Below are positions 7,662 to 16,927 of a stretch of 64,000 bases of DNA, piece by piece. A program made the position numbers and the translations under genes. The number at the start of each line of letters is the position of its first letter. Positions within the stretch are counted from its first letter, which is position 1. Source of the DNA: an uncultured Blautia sp. (GTDB lineage Bacteria; Bacillota; Clostridia; Lachnospirales; Lachnospiraceae); NCBI RefSeq assembly GCF_947654165.1, contig NZ_CANTKB010000015.1, forward strand, positions 30,027-94,026, in the 5' to 3' direction. The notes beneath the pieces are model-generated. The model was given only the letters and a program-made list of their open reading frames with translations. It had not been told where the DNA came from and ran no database searches.

Positions 7662-10307
7662 ATGAGGGAAAAAATCCTGCTGATTGACGGACACAGTATA
7701 TTAAACAGAGCGTATTACGGACTTCCGGATCTGACCAATTCAGAAGGGCTTCATACTAATGCGATTTATGGTTTTTTAAATATTTTATTCAAGATGCTTG
7801 AGGAGGAAAAGCCGGACTATCTCACCGTTGCATTTGATCTTCATGCTCCCACCTTCCGGCATCAGATGTACGATGCTTACAAGGGAACCAGAAAACCCAT
7901 GCCATCAGAGCTGAGGGAACAGGTTCCGGTGATGAAGGATGTGCTGGCAGCCATGGGTGTTGCCGTGATCTCCAAAGAGGGATATGAGGCAGATGACCTT
8001 CTTGGTACAGTAGCCAAGAGAAGTGAGGCAAAAGGAATGGATGTTACGGTTCTCTCGGGAGACCGTGACCTTCTTCAGCTTGCCACGGATCACATCTGTA
8101 TCCGCATCCCCAAGACAAAAGGCGGAAAAACAACCATTGAGGACTATTTTGCCAAAGATGTTCAGGAAGCATATCAGCTAAGTCCTTTGCAGATTATTGA
8201 ATTAAAGGCACTTATGGGAGATACGGCAGATAATATACCGGGACTGCCGGGAGTGGGAGAAAAAACAGCCACTAAGCTTCTCCTGGAATATGGAAACGTG
8301 GAAAATGCCCATGCTCACGCAGAAGAGATCAAGCCAAACAAGGCTAAAAATGCTTTTTTAGAGCATTATGATCTGGCGGTTCTGAGCAAAAAACTGGCAA
8401 CCATTAACATAGACAGCCCGGTGGAATATGACTGGGAAACAGCAAGGATCCACAATTTATTTACAGAAGAAGCCTATGAATTTTTCAAGGAACTGGAATT
8501 TAAAAATTTCCTCTCCAAATTTGAATCAACGGGGACGGAAAAAGAGATTCCCATTCAGATGTCTGTTATAACAGACTGGGCAGAAGCGGAAGAAGTATTG
8601 GGGCAGGCAAAAGAAAAGGCGGAACTTGGGTTAGAGCTTTTGGAAGAAAAGAATCATGTTCTTGGGCTTGGAATTGCCTGGAAAGAGGGAGAAGAGGTGA
8701 AAGCCTGCTGTTTCCTGCCTCAGGGATTTATGACAGAAGCCTATATTTTGGAAAAAGCCCAGGAACTGTGCAGTAAAACAGCAAGCATTTCTTCTTTAAA
8801 TGTAAAGGGAATGCTTAAGCACATGGAATTAGAACATCACAGTGCAATGTTTGACGCAGGGCTGGCAGCTTATCTGCTGAATCCTCTGAAATCAGAATAC
8901 ACCTATGATGATATTGCAAAAGAATATCTGGGAGAAATGCTTCCGGCAAAAGAAGATTTATTAGGGAAACTTTCTTATGAAAAAGCAGCAAAAGAACAGG
9001 AAGATGCACTGGCAAAGAGTATCTGTTATATGGCTTATGCAGCCCTCTGCTCCAGACAGCCGCTCCTAAAGGCACTGGAAGAGACAGGAATGAAGTCATT
9101 ATTTACAGATATGGAGATGCCTCTTTTATATACCTTGTCCGATATGGAAAAAGAGGGGATTCTGGTCAATGCAGCAGAGCTGAAAACGTATGGAGAAAAT
9201 CTCCAGGTACGGATTCAGGAACTGGAAACCTTGATCTGGGACCAGGCGGGGGAAAAATTTAATATCAATTCTCCGAAGCAGCTTGGCGTGATCCTTTTTG
9301 AGAAACTTCAGATGTCGGGAGGCAAGAAGACAAAGACCGGTTATTCGACCGCAGCAGATGTGCTGGATAAGCTGGCACCGGAGCATAAGATTGTAGCCGA
9401 TATTCTGGAATACCGTCAGCTTACCAAGTTAAAATCTACCTATGCAGACGGGCTGGCAAATTATATTGACAAAGGAGGCAGGATACACTCTACCTTCAAC
9501 CAGACGATTACCGCAACCGGAAGGATCAGCAGTACAGAACCAAATCTTCAGAATATACCGATCCGGACAGAGCTGGGAAGGCTTTTACGGAAGGTATTTA
9601 TTCCAAAAGAGGGTTTTGTCTTCCTTGATGCAGACTATTCTCAGATTGAATTGCGGGTTCTGGCCCATATGTCGGGAGATGAGAAACTGATTCAGGCATA
9701 CAAAGAAGCACAGGATATTCACAGAATGACTGCTTCCCAGGTATTCCACATCCCCTTTGATGAGGTGACACCGCTTCAGAGAAGAAATGCCAAGGCAGTC
9801 AATTTTGGAATTGTATATGGGATCAGTTCTTTTGGACTGAGCCAGGATTTGAGTATTACCAGAAAAGAAGCGGCACAGTATATTGAAAATTATTTTGAAA
9901 CTTATCCGAAAATAAAAGGATTTTTAGACGGATTAGTGGAATCAGCCAAAGAAGACGGTTATGTAGCAACCATGTTTGGACGTCGTCGCCCGGTTCCGGA
10001 ATTGAAATCCAGTAATTTTATGCAGCGTTCTTTTGGGGAGCGTGTGGCAATGAACTCACCTATCCAGGGAACCGCAGCAGATATCATTAAAATTGCTATG
10101 ATTCGTGTTCACAGGCGTTTAAAAGAAGAACAATTAAAGTCAAGGCTGATTCTTCAGGTGCATGATGAACTTTTGATCGAGACAGCCAAAGAAGAAGTAG
10201 AGATTGTCTCACAGATTTTAGAAGAAGAGATGAAAGGGGCGGCAGATCTGTCTGTATCCCTGGAGATTGATATGCATACCGGAGAAAACTGGTATGAGGC
10301 GAAATAG
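7662..10307 (+). CDS. polA: DNA polymerase I
   Basis: 881 residues, the normal family length. It acts in Okazaki fragment processing and repair. Residues 1-290 are the 5'-nuclease (LLIDGHSILNRAYYG; GYEADDLLGT; GDTADNIPGLPGVGEKTA). Residues about 300-480 correspond to the 3'-5' exonuclease fold, but the usual DxE catalytic pair is not visible (the equivalent stretch reads ELGLELLEEKNHV), so proofreading is probably lost, as in Bacillus and Thermus enzymes. Residues 500-881 are the polymerase: DADYSQIELRVLAHMSGD (motif A), RRNAKAVNFGIVYGIS (motif B), QVHDELLIE (motif C). It is followed by coaE after 24 bases. Confidence 0.97.
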   Translation: MREKILLIDGHSILNRAYYGLPDLTNSEGLHTNAIYGFLNILFKMLEEEKPDYLTVAFDLHAPTFRHQMYDAYKGTRKPMPSELREQVPVMKDVLAAMGVAVISKEGYEADDLLGTVAKRSEAKGMDVTVLSGDRDLLQLATDHICIRIPKTKGGKTTIEDYFAKDVQEAYQLSPLQIIELKALMGDTADNIPGLPGVGEKTATKLLLEYGNVENAHAHAEEIKPNKAKNAFLEHYDLAVLSKKLATINIDSPVEYDWETARIHNLFTEEAYEFFKELEFKNFLSKFESTGTEKEIPIQMSVITDWAEAEEVLGQAKEKAELGLELLEEKNHVLGLGIAWKEGEEVKACCFLPQGFMTEAYILEKAQELCSKTASISSLNVKGMLKHMELEHHSAMFDAGLAAYLLNPLKSEYTYDDIAKEYLGEMLPAKEDLLGKLSYEKAAKEQEDALAKSICYMAYAALCSRQPLLKALEETGMKSLFTDMEMPLLYTLSDMEKEGILVNAAELKTYGENLQVRIQELETLIWDQAGEKFNINSPKQLGVILFEKLQMSGGKKTKTGYSTAADVLDKLAPEHKIVADILEYRQLTKLKSTYADGLANYIDKGGRIHSTFNQTITATGRISSTEPNLQNIPIRTELGRLLRKVFIPKEGFVFLDADYSQIELRVLAHMSGDEKLIQAYKEAQDIHRMTASQVFHIPFDEVTPLQRRNAKAVNFGIVYGISSFGLSQDLSITRKEAAQYIENYFETYPKIKGFLDGLVESAKEDGYVATMFGRRRPVPELKSSNFMQRSFGERVAMNSPIQGTAADIIKIAMIRVHRRLKEEQLKSRLILQVHDELLIETAKEEVEIVSQILEEEMKGAADLSVSLEIDMHTGENWYEAK

Positions 10308-10331
10308 AGTTGTACAAAGGAGGCAGAGCTT

Positions 10332-10934
10332 ATGAGGATTATAGGAGTAACCGGCGGAGTTGGTTCCGGAAAAAGTGCAGTATTAAATTATCTTGAAGAC
10401 CACTTTGATTCCAGAGTGGTGAAGGCAGATGAAGTAGGACATTTACTGATGATGCCCGGAAGAGCTTGTTATGAGCCTGTTATTGAGTTGTTTGGAGAAT
10501 GGATCGTAAAAGAAGATACTTCTCTGGACCGTCAGGCCATTGCCTCTATTGTATTTCAGGAGCCGGAAATGCTGCAAAAACTGGATGACATTGTACATCC
10601 GGCAGTTTATCAGTACATTGTCAGGGAGATTGAACGTTCCAAAAAAGAAGGAACAGAATTTTTCTTTATTGAAGCTGCTTTGCTTTTGGAAGAAAAATAT
10701 GATGAAATTTGTGATGAGGTGTGGTATATTTATTGCGAAAAAGAAGTCCGTATGGAGCGGCTTCGCCGTGACAGAGGGTATTCAGATGAAAAAATCGAGA
10801 GTCTGATGCGAAATCAGCTCTCCGAGGATGAATTTGAATCCAAATGTGACTTCCAGATTTACAATAGTGAGGATGTGGCCTATACCCATCTTCAGATTGA
10901 GCGAAGGATGAGAACTTATTATGAATCTATGTAG
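10332..10934 (+). CDS. coaE: dephospho-CoA kinase
   Basis: Phosphorylates the 3'-hydroxyl of dephospho-CoA with ATP, the last step of CoA synthesis. 200 residues as expected. The P-loop GVTGGVGSGKSAVL is at residues 5-18, followed by a VVKADEVGH segment matching the DAD motif region, and a lid segment with RRDRGYSDEKIESLMRNQLS near 137-156. AAGGAGG ahead of 10332 is a strong ribosome binding site. The polA-coaE order is common in Firmicutes. The gene overlaps the next one by 14 bases. Confidence 0.95.
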   Translation: MRIIGVTGGVGSGKSAVLNYLEDHFDSRVVKADEVGHLLMMPGRACYEPVIELFGEWIVKEDTSLDRQAIASIVFQEPEMLQKLDDIVHPAVYQYIVREIERSKKEGTEFFFIEAALLLEEKYDEICDEVWYIYCEKEVRMERLRRDRGYSDEKIESLMRNQLSEDEFESKCDFQIYNSEDVAYTHLQIERRMRTYYESM

Positions 10935-11718
10935 TATAGCCAGCGGAAGCAGCGGAAACTGTATTTATGTTGGAAGCGATACCACCAGTCTTCTGGTGGA
11001 TGTAGGAATCAGCGGGAAAAGGATCGAAGAAGGACTTCGCAGCATTGACCGTACCACAGGGGAATGCGACGGAATTTTGATCACCCATGAACACTCCGAC
11101 CATATCAAAGGACTTGGGGTGATTTCCAGAAAACACAAAATCCCTATTTATTGTACCAGGGGGACCATGGAAGCTATGGAACATATGTCATCTCTTGGAA
11201 AAATGCCGGAGGGACTGTTCAGACCCATTGAGGCAGACCATACCTATGCCATTGGGGACCTGGAAATACAGCCTTTTACCATTTCTCACGATGCGGCAGA
11301 ACCGGTAGGATATCGGATCAACCAGGGAAATAAATCTGCAGGGATTGCCACAGACCTTGGATATTATGATGAATACATAGTACAAAAACTGTCAGGACTT
11401 GATGTGCTGCTTTTGGAGGCGAATCATGATGTGAACATGCTTCAGGTGGGAAGTTATCCTTATTATCTGAAACAGCGTATTTTAGGAAAACGTGGACATC
11501 TTTCTAATGAAACCGCAGGAAGACTGTTGTGCAGACTGCTCCATGATCAGATGAAGGCAGTGTTTCTCGGGCATTTAAGCAGAGAGAATAATTATGAGGC
11601 ACTGGCATACGAAACCGTATGCTCTGAAGTTACAATGGGAGAAAATCCATGGAATTCCAGGGATTTTAAAATAACTGTTGCACACAGGGATCAGATTTCT
11701 GAACTGGTAACAGTCTAA
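10921..11718 (+). CDS. metallo-beta-lactamase fold hydrolase, YycJ/VicX-like
   Basis: 265 residues, single metallo-beta-lactamase domain. The zinc motif ITHEHSDHIKGL is near residues 54-65 and ATDLGYYDE and LLLEANHD supply later ligands. The N-terminus CSIASGSSGNCIYVGSDTT is typical of the YycJ/VicX/WalJ group, whose members are often linked to walRK but here stand after coaE. Nuclease or phosphodiesterase activity on nucleic acid is the family expectation; it is not proved by sequence. It starts inside coaE (14-base overlap), which implies translational coupling. Confidence 0.85.
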   Translation: MNLCSIASGSSGNCIYVGSDTTSLLVDVGISGKRIEEGLRSIDRTTGECDGILITHEHSDHIKGLGVISRKHKIPIYCTRGTMEAMEHMSSLGKMPEGLFRPIEADHTYAIGDLEIQPFTISHDAAEPVGYRINQGNKSAGIATDLGYYDEYIVQKLSGLDVLLLEANHDVNMLQVGSYPYYLKQRILGKRGHLSNETAGRLLCRLLHDQMKAVFLGHLSRENNYEALAYETVCSEVTMGENPWNSRDFKITVAHRDQISELVTV

Positions 11719-11740
11719 AAAAGAGAAAAGGAGTACAGTC

Positions 11741-12013
11741 ATGAAAAAAACCATTATCACAGTTGTAGGAGAAGACACCGTAGGAATTATCGCAAAGGTA
11801 TGTACCTATCTGGCAGAGAATAACATTAATATTTTAAATATTTCTCAGACCATTGTAGATGGATATTTTAATATGATGATGATTACTGATACCAGCATGG
11901 CTTCTAAGAAACTTAGCGTGATCGCAGAAGAACTGGATGCTGTGGGAAAAGAAATCGGCGTGGTCATCCGTGTACAGTTAGAAGATATTTTTACAAAAAT
12001 GCACAGAATCTAA
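11741..12013 (+). CDS. ACT domain protein, UPF0237 family
   Basis: 90 residues forming essentially one ACT domain: TIITVVGEDTVGIIAKVCTYLAENNINILNISQTIVDGYF is a beta-alpha-beta with the ligand-facing Gly near residue 13. Such domains bind amino acids or other small molecules and regulate partners. It is followed after 31 bases by a UPF0210 protein, a pairing widely conserved in Firmicutes and archaea, so the ACT protein is probably a sensor or regulatory subunit for that neighbour. No ligand is known from the sequence. Confidence 0.88.
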   Translation: MKKTIITVVGEDTVGIIAKVCTYLAENNINILNISQTIVDGYFNMMMITDTSMASKKLSVIAEELDAVGKEIGVVIRVQLEDIFTKMHRI

Positions 12014-12044
12014 AGCAGCAGGGGAAAGGACAGGAGATTAGACT

Positions 12045-13409
12045 ATGATTAATATGTATGAGGTCAATGAGACCAATAAAATGATTGAGCAGGAAAACCT
12101 GGATGTGCGTACCATTACCCTTGGTATCAGTCTCTTGGATTGTATTGATTCTGATTTGCAGCAGGTAAACCGCAAGATTTACGAAAAAATCACCCGTCTT
12201 GCCAGTCATCTGGTGGAGACAGGAGAAGATATTTCCAAAGAATTTGGAATTCCTGTAGTCAATAAACGTATTTCCGTGACTCCTATTGCACTGATCGGGG
12301 GAGCTGCCTGCAAATCTTCAGAAGATTTTGTGACACTGGCACAGACCCTTGACAGAGCGGCAAAAGAGGTTGGCGTGAATTTTATCGGCGGTTATTCCGC
12401 AACAGTGTGCAAGGGTATGACAACAGCAGATGAACTGCTGATCCGTTCTATTCCTGAGGCTCTTGCTACTACAGAGCGTGTGTGCAGTTCTATTAACCTT
12501 GGCTCTACTAAAACGGGAATCAACATGGATGCAGTCCGTCTTATGGGTGATATCGTGGTGGAGACTGCACAGGCGACGAAAGAGCAGGATTCTCTTGGTT
12601 GTGCAAAACTGGTGGTATTCTGCAATGCACCGGATGACAATCCATTTATGGCAGGTGCTTTTCACGGTGTTACAGAGGCAGATGCGATCATCAATGTAGG
12701 TGTATCTGGTCCTGGTGTGGTAAAGACTGCATTGGAGCAGGTAAGAGGAAAAAGCTTTGAAGTCCTTTGTGAGACCATTAAGAAAACAGCTTTTAAGGTT
12801 ACCCGTGTAGGACAACTGGTGGCACAGGAAGCCTCCAAACGTCTGGGCATTCCTTTTGGTATCATTGACTTATCTCTGGCACCTACACCGGCTATTGGAG
12901 ACAGCGTGGCAGATATACTCCATGAGATCGGAGTGGAATATGCAGGGGCACCGGGAACGACGGCTGCTCTGGCTCTCTTAAATGATCAGGTGAAAAAAGG
13001 CGGTGTCATGGCCTCTTCTTACGTAGGAGGATTAAGCGGTGCCTTTATTCCGGTCAGTGAAGACCAGGGTATGATCGATGCGGTAGTTGCAAATGCTCTG
13101 ACGATCGAAAAACTGGAAGCTATGACCTGTGTATGTTCCGTAGGGCTGGATATGATTGCAATTCCGGGAGATACCAAGGCGACCACCATTGCAGGTATCA
13201 TTGCAGACGAATGTGCCATTGGTATGGTGAACCAGAAGACCACAGCCGTGCGTCTGATTCCGGTGATTGGAAAAGGCGTTGGTGAGACTGTGGAATTCGG
13301 CGGGCTTTTAGGTTATGCACCGATCATGCCGGTAAATCCCTATTCCTGTGAGAATTTTGTAAACAGGAAGGGCAGAATCCCTGCACCGATCCATAGCTTT
13401 AAGAATTAA
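12045..13409 (+). CDS. PFL family protein, UPF0210 (DUF711)
   Basis: 454 residues, full length for the UPF0210/DUF711 family. The family is distantly related to the pyruvate formate-lyase/glycyl radical fold but lacks a recognisable C-terminal glycyl-radical loop here, so no radical chemistry is claimed. Recognisable stretches are [27 protein letters not shown], and [20 protein letters not shown]. The cytosolic function is unknown. The preceding ACT gene is its conserved partner. A clear terminator follows. Confidence 0.88.
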   Translation: MINMYEVNETNKMIEQENLDVRTITLGISLLDCIDSDLQQVNRKIYEKITRLASHLVETGEDISKEFGIPVVNKRISVTPIALIGGAACKSSEDFVTLAQTLDRAAKEVGVNFIGGYSATVCKGMTTADELLIRSIPEALATTERVCSSINLGSTKTGINMDAVRLMGDIVVETAQATKEQDSLGCAKLVVFCNAPDDNPFMAGAFHGVTEADAIINVGVSGPGVVKTALEQVRGKSFEVLCETIKKTAFKVTRVGQLVAQEASKRLGIPFGIIDLSLAPTPAIGDSVADILHEIGVEYAGAPGTTAALALLNDQVKKGGVMASSYVGGLSGAFIPVSEDQGMIDAVVANALTIEKLEAMTCVCSVGLDMIAIPGDTKATTIAGIIADECAIGMVNQKTTAVRLIPVIGKGVGETVEFGGLLGYAPIMPVNPYSCENFVNRKGRIPAPIHSFKN

Positions 13410-13437
13410 TCCGTTTTGGAATATCTATAGGAAAAAG

Positions 13438-13477
13438 ACAACAGTTATGCATTTTTGTGCATGCCTGTTGTTTTTTT
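13438..13477 (+). terminator. Rho-independent terminator after the UPF0210 gene
   Basis: ACAACAG (13438-13444) pairs with CTGTTGT (13464-13470), with an inner GCAT/ATGC pairing, then a run of seven or more T. Confidence 0.85.
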
Positions 13478-13478
13478 G

Positions 13479-13539
13479 TTGACATATATAGGGAAACAAT
13501 ATAATATATAGATAAACAATATATAGGAAACCTATATAT
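13479..13539 (+). promoter_or_regulatory. PadR promoter with three related operator-like repeats
   Basis: TTGACA at 13479-13484 and TATAAT at 13500-13505 (short 15-base spacer). Three copies of a TATATAG-nn-AAAC unit start at 13485, 13505 and 13520. The last is a near-perfect palindrome, ATATATAGG AAA CCTATATAT at 13519-13539. The arrangement covers the spacer, the -10 and the start region, as expected for an autoregulatory PadR operator. AAAGGAGG precedes the ATG at 13561. Confidence 0.65.
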
Positions 13540-13560
13540 CATAAAAAGGAGGAGTAGAAA

Positions 13561-13890
13561 ATGTCAGTGAGTAAAAATCTGGTTTCAGGAAGCATGACCA
13601 TGCTGCTGCTAAAATTATTATCTGAAAAGGATATGTATGGATATGAAATGATTTCAGTTTTGCGGGAGCGTTCGGAAAATGTATTTGAATTGAAAGCAGG
13701 GACGTTGTATCCGCTGCTTCACAGTTTGGAGGAAAAGAACCTGTTAGAAGCCTATGAGCAGGAATTTCTTGGAAAGGTACGGAAGTATTATTCGATTACC
13801 AAGGAAGGAAGAAAGCTGCTGGAGGAAAAACAGGAAGAGTGGAAAGAGTATTCCAAAGGAATCACAGGTGTGCTGGGATGGGAGGGATGA
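13561..13890 (+). CDS. PadR family transcriptional regulator
   Basis: 109 residues. The winged helix MTMLLLKLLSEKDMYGYEMI...LKAGTLYPLLHSLEEKNLLEAY and the wing YYSITKEGRKLLEE are classic for PadR. These dimeric repressors usually control an adjacent membrane protein operon and themselves. Here the target is probably the downstream SEDS-like gene, which starts 3 bases after the stop. The palindromic repeats upstream (13485-13539) are the likely binding sites. The C-terminus is short, placing it in the small PadR-s1 class (no long dimerisation domain). Confidence 0.93.
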   Translation: MSVSKNLVSGSMTMLLLKLLSEKDMYGYEMISVLRERSENVFELKAGTLYPLLHSLEEKNLLEAYEQEFLGKVRKYYSITKEGRKLLEEKQEEWKEYSKGITGVLGWEG

Positions 13891-13893
13891 CAT

Positions 13894-15249
13894 ATGGAAG
13901 AATATATGAAAATATTGTTGGAACAAATCCGGTGTAAATCTGCAAGAAAATTAGTAGAAAAGGAAATCCGGGAACATATTTTAGAACAGTATGAAGAGAA
14001 TCTGGAGGAAGGAATGGATGAAACCTGTGCCATGGAAGCAGCAGTGGAGGATATGGGAAGTCCGGTCGAGACAGGAGTTGCCCTGGATGCCATACACAGG
14101 CCACAGATGTCCTGGAGCATGCTCATTATAATCGGGGTGATCAGTTTTTTCAGTATCTTAATACAAGTGCTTGTTGGAAATGGAAACCCTATGCTGGGAA
14201 GTGGACATATACTTAAACATGGGGTTCATGTGATGCTTGGTTTTGCTATGATGCTGCTGGTTTACCGTCTGGATTACAGTAAGATAGGCAGATATGCCAA
14301 AAGAATCACAGGTATTGCATGTATCGTTCTTTTGGCAGCGATCTGTCTGGGAATCACAGCAAGCGTCAATGGAGTACGGGCCTGGATTCCAACGCCGTTT
14401 ATACCTCTGTCCATTCCTGCACTCTTGCTATTTGCAGTGCCGTTATACGGCGGAATCCTCTATTCGTATTACGGGACAGAATACACAGGTCTTTTCAAAA
14501 GCATCCTTTGGATGATCCCGCCGATATGGGTGGCATTTCTGGTGCCCAAGATTAGCCTGGCAGTCATGCTGCTTTTTCTTCAGGGAATCTTGTTATCTGT
14601 GGCCTTGTGGAAAAACTGGTTTCAGGTGAAAAAATATTGGGTCTTAGGCGGATTCTGGGGAAGTATTTTGACTTTTCCGGTAATCCTGGTGATGCTTGGA
14701 AAAAAATTTGGGTGGATTGCACAGTATCAGATGGAAAGGCTGGCTCTTTATCTGGGACAGACAGAATCAGACACTTCTTCAGCGTTCTATTTTTTAAGAG
14801 ATGGCTTCAAAGAGTACCGGCTATGGGGTGCAGCAGAAATAGAAAATCCCCTGATGGAAACGGGGCAGAGTTATTTTAGTGATTACCTGATTTCTTTTGT
14901 AGGTATGAATTATGGGATTCTGGCAGCCGTGCTATTGATTTTGCTGATTCTGGCAGTTATTGTGAAAGGAATCTCTATCGTTGTGAAACAGAAGAACAAA
15001 CTTGGAAGGATCATGGGGTTTGGGTGTGGAATCGTATTTCTGGGGGAACTATGTTTGCATGTGTTCACCTGTATTGGGCAGCTCCCTTCGGCAGCAAGTT
15101 CCTTGCCGCTTTTCTCTTACGGTGGTTCCAGACTGGTGGTATTCTATATGCTGTTGGGGCTGATGCTCAGTATTTACCGTTATAAAAATATTCTCCCCTC
15201 CACCGGTAACAGGAAGAAAAGACCGATGAAGAGAAGAATCGCAGAATAG
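13894..15249 (+). CDS. SEDS (FtsW/RodA/SpoVE-like) membrane protein with N-terminal permease-prefix domain
   Basis: 451 residues in two parts. Residues 1-70 are a soluble helical domain of the kind found before membrane proteins in PadR operons (DUF1700/permease-prefix type): KEIREHILEQYEENLEEGM with ...MEAAVEDMGSPVETG. Residues about 75-435 hold around ten membrane helices with SEDS marks. These are NGVRAWI near 165, SDYLISFVGMNYG near 329-341, and LPLFSYGGSRLVVFYMLLG near 405, the hallmark PFFSYGGSS region. SEDS proteins polymerise peptidoglycan from lipid II. The Asp of the TDFIF-like motif is kept (Asp330), but the following Glu pair (GEE) is replaced by GMN. It is therefore a divergent member; activity is uncertain. 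It is coupled to padR. Confidence 0.85.
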   Translation: MEEYMKILLEQIRCKSARKLVEKEIREHILEQYEENLEEGMDETCAMEAAVEDMGSPVETGVALDAIHRPQMSWSMLIIIGVISFFSILIQVLVGNGNPMLGSGHILKHGVHVMLGFAMMLLVYRLDYSKIGRYAKRITGIACIVLLAAICLGITASVNGVRAWIPTPFIPLSIPALLLFAVPLYGGILYSYYGTEYTGLFKSILWMIPPIWVAFLVPKISLAVMLLFLQGILLSVALWKNWFQVKKYWVLGGFWGSILTFPVILVMLGKKFGWIAQYQMERLALYLGQTESDTSSAFYFLRDGFKEYRLWGAAEIENPLMETGQSYFSDYLISFVGMNYGILAAVLLILLILAVIVKGISIVVKQKNKLGRIMGFGCGIVFLGELCLHVFTCIGQLPSAASSLPLFSYGGSRLVVFYMLLGLMLSIYRYKNILPSTGNRKKRPMKRRIAE

Positions 15250-15252
15250 TTT

Positions 15253-16497
15253 TTATAAAATCACAGGCGGCTTTTGCAGGTCATTGACAAAAGCGGTCTG
15301 TTTTTTTGTGCATTTTACAGATTCATATAAATTCGAAAGGAATAAGTCTTTTTCAAAGGCGCTGGCAGCAGAAGGACTTAATTGTTTCTGATAATCAGCA
15401 GCTTTTGTGATAATAGGAATCCTGCTTTTTTTCTGCATAGTACGAAGAAAAGCAGAGTGGTCCTTTCGGAATCCCAGAAGCCTTACATAAGAAGGTTCCT
15501 GCATCTGCATCTCCTGGGTGATGCCAAGAAGTGCATGGAGCAGTCCCCGGCAGATGCGGGTGTACGTCAGTTCCTTTGTTTTTAATTGAAGGACAAACTG
15601 TGAAAAAGATTGAAAGCTGTTCAACTGTTTATAAATCCTCCGACATAAGTCTGGTGATAAATCTGCGAATTGGCACAGGGTTTCTGCCGTGTGCTGCATA
15701 AGCTGGTACTTCAGTAAAAGGGAAAAATCATTTTCATCCATGAGAGTTCCGGAGGATACCAGGGATTCCATATAGTCCCAGACCGGCTTTGGCTGTGCCT
15801 TGGAAAAGGCAGAGAGACGGTCTGGCTGTCCTGCACGTTGTTTTTTCAGTGCGTTTCGTATGGCGGAAGCACTGGGGAACATGGTGTCCAGTTCGGTACT
15901 GTGGTAGGAACCGCCTTTTCGTTCTATGGTGATTGGCCGGATGGGACTTTTTTGTGCCAGCAGTGCCTTGCAGTATTCGATTCCCAGGATATTGTTTGGG
16001 GTGTCAAGAAAATCTCCGTTCATAGAAAGGGAAGACTCCAGGTCATACACTTTTAAAGCGGTTTTTCTGGCAGCAGGGAAAGAAGTACCCTGTCTTAGAG
16101 CTTCTTTCAGTGCCCTGCGGTAAAGAGGCGGTTCGTCTAATAAGACTTTGGCCGCCTGGATGCAAGCGGAAATATCCCCGGATTCACTTCCAAAAGAAAG
16201 AAAATCCATACAGTTTAGAGCATCAAAAATTCCAACACCACCTCTGGCAAAAAATTCTGCACTGCCTGTTGCATAAGAACCCGGCAATTCCAGTACCACA
16301 TCTGCACCGCCAAGCAAAGCCATCCTGGCTCTTTCGTGCTTGGAAAAGATGGAGGGAGTACCTCTTTGTACGAAATCGCCGCTCATAAGTACAACTGCAA
16401 AGTCTGCATTAGTCTTTTCTTTTGACTGTCCAATCTGATAGGCATGTCCGTTATGAAACGGATTGTATTCTGCTATGATTCCTACTGCTTTTTTCAT
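15253..16497 (-). CDS. tmcAL: tRNA(Met) cytidine acetate ligase
   Basis: Activates acetate with ATP and acetylates C34 of elongator tRNA-Met (family formerly YlbM). About 414 residues. The nucleotidyltransferase core starts at once: GIIAEYNPFHNGHAYQIGQ, with the HxGH-like element in FHNGH, then VVLMSGDFVQRGTPSIFSKH and ADVVLELPGSYATGSAEFFA. The start at 16497 is chosen because AGAAAGGA lies just upstream on this strand and homology begins there; the frame upstream is not conserved in character. It is transcribed towards the SEDS gene, and the shared hairpin lies inside its 3' end. Confidence 0.93.
   Translation of the reverse strand: MKKAVGIIAEYNPFHNGHAYQIGQSKEKTNADFAVVLMSGDFVQRGTPSIFSKHERARMALLGGADVVLELPGSYATGSAEFFARGGVGIFDALNCMDFLSFGSESGDISACIQAAKVLLDEPPLYRRALKEALRQGTSFPAARKTALKVYDLESSLSMNGDFLDTPNNILGIEYCKALLAQKSPIRPITIERKGGSYHSTELDTMFPSASAIRNALKKQRAGQPDRLSAFSKAQPKPVWDYMESLVSSGTLMDENDFSLLLKYQLMQHTAETLCQFADLSPDLCRRIYKQLNSFQSFSQFVLQLKTKELTYTRICRGLLHALLGITQEMQMQEPSYVRLLGFRKDHSAFLRTMQKKSRIPIITKAADYQKQLSPSAASAFEKDLFLSNLYESVKCTKKQTAFVNDLQKPPVIL
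15263..15307 (+). terminator. Terminator of the padR-SEDS unit, inside the 3' end of tmcAL
   Basis: Arms 15263-15276 and 15288-15301 pair over 14 positions with one mismatch, then TTTTTTT on the plus strand. Confidence 0.7.
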
Positions 16498-16573
16498 GAA
16501 AAAATCCTTTCTGGTGGATGCAGCCTGGTACATTTGAATTTTGCAGGCCGAAAATAAAGTTTTTGATGAAGAT

Positions 16574-16603
16574 ATTATACCTTGAATGATGTACAAATAG
16601 CAA
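16574..16603 (-). promoter_or_regulatory. Promoter for tmcAL
   Basis: On the minus strand, TTGCTA (16603-16598) and TATAAT (16579-16574) with an 18-base spacer, about 80 bases upstream of the tmcAL start. Confidence 0.5.
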
Positions 16604-16927
16604 GCGGATAGGAAAAAGTAGGTTAAAATCGCCGTGAGAAGATTTATGATCGATAAAGCTATATATTTTAACTAAATAAAAAATCAAGGTTGCTTCTTTC
16701 CAGGTTCATCTATTATAATGAAATCATAGAAATTTAATGTATAGATATCAGATTTATAAGGAAGGTGATTCAGCAAAGAAATTTCATTTCTACAGAAGAG
16801 AAATATATGTGGATTTTTCACATTCCGTAAAAATACAACTAGAAAATACAATCCAAAGTACATGAGATAACACGATATCAGTTATTCTGATAGTCAGCTT
16901 GAAATAAAAAAAGAGCGAGGTGTTAAT
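16604..16927. other. AT-rich intergenic region
   Basis: About 320 bases with no convincing gene. The only signal seen is a plus-strand promoter-like pair, TTGCTT at 16690-16695 and TATAAT at 16714-16719 (18-base spacer). It would drive the Rpn-like remnant that follows through a long AT-rich leader. GCGAGG at 16915-16920 is its ribosome binding site. Confidence 0.5.

Noticed and set aside
12045..13409. UPF0210 protein as a glycyl radical enzyme
   Set aside because: No C-terminal glycyl-radical motif was seen and no activating enzyme lies nearby.
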